Part shown: piece after piece, positions 57,690-64,000 of the stretch
How the letters are laid out: every line of letters starts with the position of its first letter
How positions within the stretch are numbered: the first letter of the stretch is position 1
Source of the DNA: Trichopria drosophilae
Lineage: Eukaryota > Arthropoda > Insecta > Hymenoptera > Diapriidae
Direction: 5' to 3'
DNA: 64,000 nucleotides
Assembly: GCA_030407085.1 (NCBI GenBank)
Contig: CM059582.1
Location: 138,751,501 to 138,815,500 of the forward strand
Translations under genes and position numbers: made by a program
The notes under the pieces: model-generated
What the model saw: only the letters and a program-made list of their open reading frames with translations
The model's database searches: none
What the model was told of the DNA's origin: nothing

Positions 57690-59109
57690 TCATTTCCTAC
57701 CTTTTTTTGTCGGAAAACGAGCAGCAGCTAATTGATCAATCAAATGTAACCTGAAGTCTAATGATTCCATAGTATGTTCCACATTTATTTGTTTGTGAAT
57801 AATGAAAGCATTTATTATAGTTAAATCTATAAAATGCCAGAATATGCGGTGCCACCATTTCTTTGACTTTCTATCAATTTTATAAGAGGATACAAGGTGG
57901 TCGGATCTATCAACATAACCCATATTTTTATGATAATCCGAGCACATAACTGGGCAATTTATACTTTTAGCTGAACCATCTTTTTGTGTCCTTTTTGTTT
58001 CAGTAACTTCACAAGGATCATGATAGTTAGATAGAAAGAAACCAGCTTTTTTATCCATCCATTTGATCCAAGTAATTCCACTACCACAAGTACGGTATTC
58101 ATATTGCCCACGATCCATTTTTTTGTCAGGAAGCTCACTTTTCGGTAAACCTTTTCTGTTACTACGAACTGTTCCACAAGCGAAAATATTATCTTTTTTT
58201 AAATCTTTCATCAAATCAAGACCAGTGAAGTAATTGTCAAAGAATACATGATGATTTTTCCCCACTAAGTTACGTGTCAAATCTTTTACAACACGTGCAC
58301 CTAATAGTTTTTCAGCACCTTCAGCTTTACCCGTATACATCTGAAACTCGCATGTGTATCGTGATGAGTCTGCGCGCACCCAAAGTTTATATCCACGTTT
58401 TATGGGCTTGTTTGGCATGTACTGCTTCATACTACTACGGCCTTTGAATTTGTTCATAGACTCGTCAACAGATTGATTTTCACTCGGGTTCCAGCAGCTT
58501 TTATAAGTTGCCGTTAGTTTATCTAATAACGGTCTAATCTTGTATAGTTTGTCCTAGTTATTAGCGCCTTTCTTTGGTTCCTGACTGTTGTCGGACAAGT
58601 GTAAATTGCTCAGGAAGAAACCGAATCGATTTACCGTCATCAGTTTACTTACGTACGAATCATTCAATTTCGGATCTGCTGACCAACAATGACGATAAGA
58701 GGGATATTTTTTAACACCCATCAAAATATTAATAGCAAAAAATATTAATATCATCTTTGGTTATCGGTTTACATTTACTTTTTGTTTGCCGTACATATAG
58801 ATTCGTTTGCTCAACAATTAAATCTAATAGATTATTGGGAAATAAACATAAAAATATATCCAAAGGTGTGGTTGCATTTTCTGGAATATTTGGACCGAAT
58901 GGTTCAGCGAATGGAAAATCACCTCTGGTTTTTCCATTCTTAGTCCACTTATCAATATCTGCAGAATCTGTAGAATTATTTTCATCAAAACATGCTGAAT
59001 CGGAATCAATTTCATCATCCAATTCATTTTCTGAATAATCTTCAACGTCAGAATCACGTAACCCATCAATAGATTCACAATCACTAGGAATTTCAGCGAT
59101 TTCAACCAT
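57690..59109 (-). pseudogene. piggyBac transposase, one frameshift and one stop
   Basis: From the ATG at 59109 the N-terminus is acidic (DSDVEDYSENELDDEIDSD), as in piggyBac proteins, and continues through EPFGPNIPENATTPLD. A frameshift near 58740 moves the frame to NILMGVKKYPSYRHCWSAD. One in-frame TAG at about 58556 follows KKGANN, and the same frame then runs to 57690. The three catalytic aspartates are in QSVDESMNKFKGRS, HHVFFDNYFTGLDLM and NMGYVDRSDHLVSSY. The DDE_Tnp_1_7 domain is therefore complete apart from these two lesions. The total is about 473 codons. The usual C-terminal cysteine-rich DNA-binding domain is not seen after FPTKKGRK. The enzyme would excise and insert the element at TTAA without footprint. 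Only two lesions suggest recent inactivation. Confidence 0.92.
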
Positions 59110-59459
59110 ACTTGAAAAATGTATTACAAGTTCGTCTTTTTATATATATAAAGGTATAAAATAGAATTAATAATACTAATAAGAAGGTGGAGAATTATGC
59201 GATGAACATAAAGAAAGAACGGAAAAGTTCGTATTTACTATTCCGATAGCCCGCCACTCAAACGTGATTTCTAAGACAGAATAAAACGTAATTTGCACTC
59301 AAAAATCGGGAAGATCGAGCTGGCCGAGACGGCGCTACTTATATTTCGCTCGACACATTTTGCTTGCGAGAAACGAAATCCGGAGTACAGGTAATGTCAG
59401 TTGGGAAATCATACACGCACTGCAGAGTTCCATTATTCATAGAATGTGGTACATAAATG

Positions 59460-60275
59460 TTTTTGGGGTCGCTGATTACGAATCTGTACTCAAATTTTAA
59501 AAATCCAATATGTCGGATTCATATGGCCGACAAAAAATTAAAAAAATTACGTAATTGAGATGAAACTGGGTACTCGGGGGTTTTTGAGGTCGCTGATTGC
59601 GAATCTGAACTCAGATTTCGAAAATTCAAAATGGCGGATTCAATATGGCCGACCAAAAATTTAAAAATCACCTGATCGAGATGAAACTAGGCTCTAGGGG
59701 GTTTTCGGGGTCGCTGATTACAAATATGAACTCAGATTCGTAATCGGCAACCCCTAAAACCCCTGAGTACTTAGTTTCATCTCGATCAGGTAATTTTTTA
59801 CATTTTTGATCGGCCATATGGAATCCGCCATATTGAATTTTGAAAATGTAAGTTCAGATTCGCAATCAGCGACCCCAAAAACCCCCCAGTGTCCTGTTTC
59901 ATCTCAATCAGGTTATTTTTTTACATTTTTGGCGGCCATCTTGAATCCGCCATTTTGAAATTTCAAAATCGGAGTGCAAATTTGTAATCAGCGACCCCAA
60001 AACCCCCCGAGCACCCAGATTCATCTCAATCAGGTTATTTTTTACATTTTTGGCGGCCATCTTGAATCCGCCATTTTGAATTTTCAAAATCGGAGTGCAA
60101 AGTTGTAATCAGCGACCCCAAAAACCCCCGCATACCCAGCTTCATCTCAATCAGGTTATTTTTTACATTTTTGGCGGCCATCTTGAATCCGCCATTTTGA
60201 ATTTTCAAAATCTGAGTGCAGATTTGTAATCAGCGACCCCAAAAACCCACGAGTACCCAGTTTCATGAAAAATGG
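59460..60275. repeat. Right subterminal array of the 121-bp unit, head-to-head
   Basis: About two and a half units lie in the plus orientation (59460-59735), then the direction flips and about four and a half units lie inverted (59740-60275), with unit edges near 59896, 60019, 60140 and 60261. The flip creates a large hairpin. The inverted part matches the left array in element-relative orientation. Confidence 0.9.
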
Positions 60276-60544
60276 TTCATCAGAAAAATGTGTGCCGGAA
60301 AGGGTTAAAAAAGATTCCGTGTTTCGCATTTCCTTCTTATGTTGAACCAATTATAATTAAAAATAACTTTATTATATGCCAATTACTCAAAACTTTCATT
60401 GAAAGAAATCCTATATATAGCTGTACTATTCTGACAAGGTCTCCAAAGATAGACCTGCCATTATGTAGGTGTGTATTTTTAAATTAGTATATCTTACTGA
60501 TTTTCTGACTGTTCTATATTTAAACAAAAAATGTACAAACAATT

Positions 60545-60855
60545 TGTCGGCCATTTTGGATCCGCCACTTTGAATGTTGAAAATTCATCATCAGAATCGT
60601 ACTTGTAACACTCGAAACCCCGGGACTAATAAATTTCGAGCAAACAATGGTAATTGAAAAAAAAATGGTCCGTTTCTTTGGATCCGCCATTTTGAATTAT
60701 GAAAATCTCTCATCAGATTCTTATTAATAGGTCCCCGAAACCTCCGAATAACAAATTTCGAGCAAATCTGGGCAATTTCAAAAAAAATTTGGATCCGCCA
60801 TTTTTATTTTTAAATTCTTACTTCAGATTCTCAATCAGCAGCCTCGAAAACAGCC
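60545..60855. repeat. Three diverged copies of a related unit outside the piggyBac element
   Basis: Words GGATCCGCCATTTTGAAT, CATCAGATTC and TTCGAGCAAA recur at about 115-130-bp spacing. They resemble the 121-bp unit in layout but are clearly more diverged. They begin about 240 bp beyond the TTAA boundary, so they belong to a separate element. Similar units are inside the MITE at 5829-6681. Confidence 0.65.
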
Positions 60856-60859
60856 TCAT

Positions 60860-62265
60860 GTCAGTCATCAGTTTCTTTAATTCGATAGAACAATGGATGG
60901 TTCGAGGAAATGTAGGCGGTCGTCAGATACAGTCAACTTTGGGAATGCACTGTTCCCACACATAGACGGATCAAAATTTACCACTCAAATTTTAAAGTAG
61001 AACCATTTCTGCGTATTTAAAAAAATGTATTAAATTAGGTTGAGAATTAGCGCGGGGACGGACGATGTCCGCTTTGCGAGCGGCTCCGACCTCCGTGCGC
61101 GGCGGCCTACAGAATCACGAGGCGTGCTTGCACGCAGTCACTCTCAGAATATTGCAATAACTCAACGGGGACCGAAAACAACATTCAGAACCGATAATAT
61201 ATTGATTGTTGATGATTTGAAGAAGAGTTTCCGACTAATTTTCCGTTTAAAAAAATGTAAATGTGTAAGTGCGGCAACCCCCTGAAAATGACAAAAATCG
61301 CATATTTTGAGGTTTCAGACATTTTTTTCTCGGAAATTGTGGCCCGTACGTAGAAAAATGTAAAAACCTTTTTCATTCCAAATAAGCTGAAAAAGATACC
61401 ACAATTTTTCCGGTGCCGAAAAAACGCTTTTTTGAATTTGTTATTAAAAATGGTTAATAACAATTTAAAGAACAACATTTCAGCATTGGGACCAAAACAT
61501 TCGCGTTCGGAATGTCAAAATCTATAGAAAAGTATTGTTTCAGCCTTGGACATACAAACGTCCATGGAACCATGTCCTGCGCCGAAGACGCAGTGTTGGA
61601 CGAATTCTAATAACGGAATTGAATTATTAGCAATCCACTTGCAATATCATATAAAAGGGATGGTTGTAATTCGCACCTCTTAGGTGTTGACCGACTTCGC
61701 TCACTGTAGTATGTATACACATACACATGTCACAACGTAGAGTATGTGATACATGCCTTGGGAACTGTTATAATAAATATTTGATTTGATTTCATGCATG
61801 ATGCATGTCAAATCAATTTTATTTAATTAAAATTAATTCGTCTTGGTAGTCCCAACTGGGAAGAAGGAAAGAAATAATTTAAACACGGTTATCATTACAT
61901 AAATTGACATATATTCATAGTTCTTTCAGTTAATACAGCATTGTTCCCTTTTATAATTCGCTGCATGACTATTTCCACGACTTAATGAGTCAATAATTAA
62001 AATTCTAACGAACTCTATACGCACAACGCAATCGCTAGATTATTTTGAATCGCATGTTTTAATATAAATTTTTATTACGCAAGTAATGATATTCAACAAC
62101 TCAGAAAGTCGAATCTCGAACTCGAATCTAGTTTTTTCACGCATTTTAATTTCAGTCAAGTAAATTGTCCTAAAAGAGGACCTAATTGCAACCATATGAG
62201 AACATGTAAATTAAGGAAAAGTGTGCGTGTGTGTGTGCGCGTGCGCGTGTATGTGTGTATGAGTG
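60860..62265. other. No gene; small GC-rich block and AT-rich sequence
   Basis: A GC-rich block at 61040-61140 has many CG dinucleotides and resembles the centre of a MITE. The remainder is AT-rich. A (TGTG/CGTG)n microsatellite is present at 62222-62275. No recognisable protein. Confidence 0.5.
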
Positions 62266-62279
62266 AGTGTGTGTAAATT

Positions 62280-64000
62280 TCATTTAAGAGTGGGTTTTTT
62301 CCAATAAGGTTTGGAGCACAAAATTTGGTATTAATATTATTGGTTAGTAAACCATTCAAGTGCACCTTTTTAACTATGAAATAATTTTGTGCTACTTTCT
62401 CTTCTTAAATAATGCATTTTTCCGTTGAGGGTGGGTTTTTTCATTACAATAAGGGTAGATGCACAAAATTCGGTGTTAGTCTTATTGGTTAATGAATGAC
62501 TCAAGAGTAGGTTTTCAACTATAATATGATTGTGGGCTACTTTCCCTTCGTAAATAATGCATTTTTCCGTTGAGGGTGGGGTTTTTTTTACAATAAGGGT
62601 TCGAGCACAAAATTCGGTGTTATCCTTATTGCTCAATGAATGATTCAAAGATAGGTTTTCAACTATAATATAATTGTGTGCTACTTTCCCTTCGTAATTA
62701 ATGATTATGGCAAAAAATCCTTTCGCAAATCCAATCCCATCCCTTATCGCAAAAACCACCCTTAGCAAAGAATCAAACCACAAAAATGCTTAAAAAATTA
62801 AGTAAATGCGCCAACAAAACAGATACATAATATTTTCTATATCAGAGAGACATTCCGATATTTATGTTAAGAGATGTAACAAATATCAAATCTTCTGGAA
62901 TTTTTTCCAATAAGGGTTGGAGCAAGAAATTCGGGATTAGTTTTATTGGTTAATAAATGACTCAAGAGGACGTTTTCAACGATAAAATAATTTTGTGCTA
63001 TTTTCCCTTCGTAAACAATCATTATTTTCCCTCATGGGTGAATTTTTTCCAATAAGAGTAGGAGCACAAAATTCGGTATTTGTATTATTGGTTATTAAAT
63101 AACTCAAGGGTACGTTTTCAACTGTAAAATAATTTTGTGCTACTTTCCCCTTGTAAATAATGATTATTTTCCCTTAAGGGTGAATTTTTTCCAATAAAGG
63201 TTCGAGCACAAAATTCGGGATTAGTAATATTGGTTAATAAATGACTCAAGGGGATGTTTTCAACTATAAAATAATTTTGTGCTACTTTCCCTTCGTAAAT
63301 AATGATTATTTTCCTTCAAGGGTGAATTTTTGTCCAATAAGGGTTCCGGCACAAAATATGGATTTAGTATTATTGGTTAATAAATGACTCAAGGGGACGT
63401 TTTGAACTATAAAATAATTTTGTGCTACTTTTCCTTCGTAAATAATCATTATTTTCCCTTAAGGGTGAATTTTGCCCAATAAGGGTTCGAGCACAAAATT
63501 TGGTATTAGTGTTATTGGTTAATAAATGATTCAAGGGTACGTTTTCAACTGTAAAATAATTTTGTGCTACTTTCCCTTCGTAAATAATCATTATTTTCCA
63601 TTAAGGGTGAATTTTTTCCAATAACCGTTCCAGCACAAAATTTGGTATTAGTGTTATTGGTTAATAAATGATTCAAGGGTACGTTTTCAACTGTAAAATA
63701 ATTTTGTGCTGCTTTCATTTCGTAAATAATGATTATTTTCCTTCAAGGGTGAATTTTTTCCAATAAGGGTAGGAGCACAAAATTCGGGATTAGTTTTATT
63801 GGTTAATAAATGACTCAAGAGGACGTTTTCAACGATAAAATAATTTTGTGCTATTTTCCCTTCGTAAACAATCATTATTTTCCCTCATGGGTGAATTTTT
63901 TCCAATAAGAGTAGGAGCACAAAATTCGGTATTTGTATTATTGGTTATTAAATAACTCAAGGGTACGTTTTCAACTGTAAAATAATTTTGTGCTACTTTC
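62280..64000. repeat. 142-bp satellite array with higher-order structure, truncated by the window
   Basis: Monomers contain AAGGGTGAATTTTTTCCAATAAG, GAGCACAAAATTCGG, TTATTGGTTAATAAATGA, AAGGGGACGTTTTCAAC and AAATAATTTTGTGCTACTTTCCC. The word GGTGAA starts near 63180, 63321, 63464, 63606, 63748 and 63890, a 142-bp period. Three more diverged monomers occur at 62286-62700, then a ~190-bp non-satellite interruption (62700-62890). The copy pair beginning near 62890 is almost identical to that beginning near 63745, 853 bp away, which is six monomers. The array continues past the right edge. Open frames here are artefacts. Confidence 0.92.

Larger units (their letters stand above)
56558..60304 (-). 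mobile_element. piggyBac transposon, 3,747 bp, TTAA target duplication
   Basis: TTAA flanks both ends (56554-56557, 60305-60308). The termini are CCCTTTCCGGCATGG and, inverted, CCCTTTCCGGCACAC. It carries a piggyBac transposase relic on the minus strand (57690-59109). The subterminal regions on both sides are arrays of a 121-bp unit, facing inwards in opposite orientations (56811-57260 and 59740-60290). This is the only sizeable piggyBac copy in the window with its transposase. Confidence 0.95.

Noticed and set aside
62156..63875. Several 60-137-codon minus-strand frames sharing YEGKVA-N and TNNTNTKFCA-like words
   Set aside because: They arise from the 142-bp satellite. The period is not a multiple of three, so no continuous protein repeat is possible.

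Overview
This window is AT-rich arthropod, most likely insect, nuclear DNA. It is almost entirely transposable elements in many nested layers. The insect assignment rests on an R1-clade LINE lying in a (CA)n tract, BEL/Pao and Ty3/gypsy LTR elements, piggyBac and mariner DNA transposons, tRNA-derived SINEs and a short (TTAGG)n tract. The order is not provable by eye. There are no bacterial operons and no CRISPR array. The one convincing host-gene piece is a single spliced exon (42441-42752, minus strand) of a RanBPM (RanBP9/10) homologue. No other exon of that gene was recognised, so the surrounding sequence is probably its introns or flank, filled with transposons.

Layout. 1-5 kb: a minus-strand BEL/Pao gag relic, with two tRNA-Tyr primer binding sites facing each other and LTR pieces. 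5.2-13.0 kb: a 7.8-kb inverted-repeat DNA transposon flanked by TTA. It carries a decayed transposase-like gene of a family I cannot name, and contains a nested MITE, a SINE and a piggyBac-end fragment. 13-20 kb: a Tigger/jerky transposase relic, a SINE with a 16-bp target duplication, a LINE reverse-transcriptase relic split by a TTAA-flanked palindromic MITE, and other small repeats. 20.4-26.3 kb: a minus-strand Ty3/gypsy element with both LTRs, gag and a protease start. Its pol is deleted and its 2.5-kb leader is full of tandem duplications. 27.4-40.4 kb: one minus-strand CR1/Jockey-type LINE (ORF1, endonuclease, reverse transcriptase, 3' tail) broken apart by at least five insertions. One of these is a mariner-superfamily element with an intact 354-codon DD41D transposase.

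40.4-45.2 kb: AT-rich sequence with the RanBPM exon and a 643-bp TTAA MITE. 45.2-52.5 kb: a segment bounded by inverted repeats of about 310-375 bp. It contains (TG)n/(CA)n microsatellites, a scrambled mariner-type transposase and an R1-clade LINE (ORF1 with zinc knuckles, ORF2 with endonuclease and RT) inserted in a (CA)n tract. 52.5-60.3 kb: MITE debris, a second tRNA-SINE, a transposase C-terminal fragment and a 3,747-bp piggyBac element (TTAA duplication, transposase with one frameshift and one stop). That element's subterminal regions are arrays of a 121-bp repeat. 62.3-64.0 kb: a 142-bp satellite array with a six-monomer (853-bp) higher-order period, running off the window edge.

There is no cellular pathway to reconstruct. 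What the window offers is insertion order. Several insertions sit exactly inside older coding relics, so the host reading frame can be followed across the insert. Three features deserve most attention: the 121-bp module with its AAAATGGCGG motif shared between elements with unrelated ends, the unclassified 7.8-kb transposon, and the higher-order satellite.
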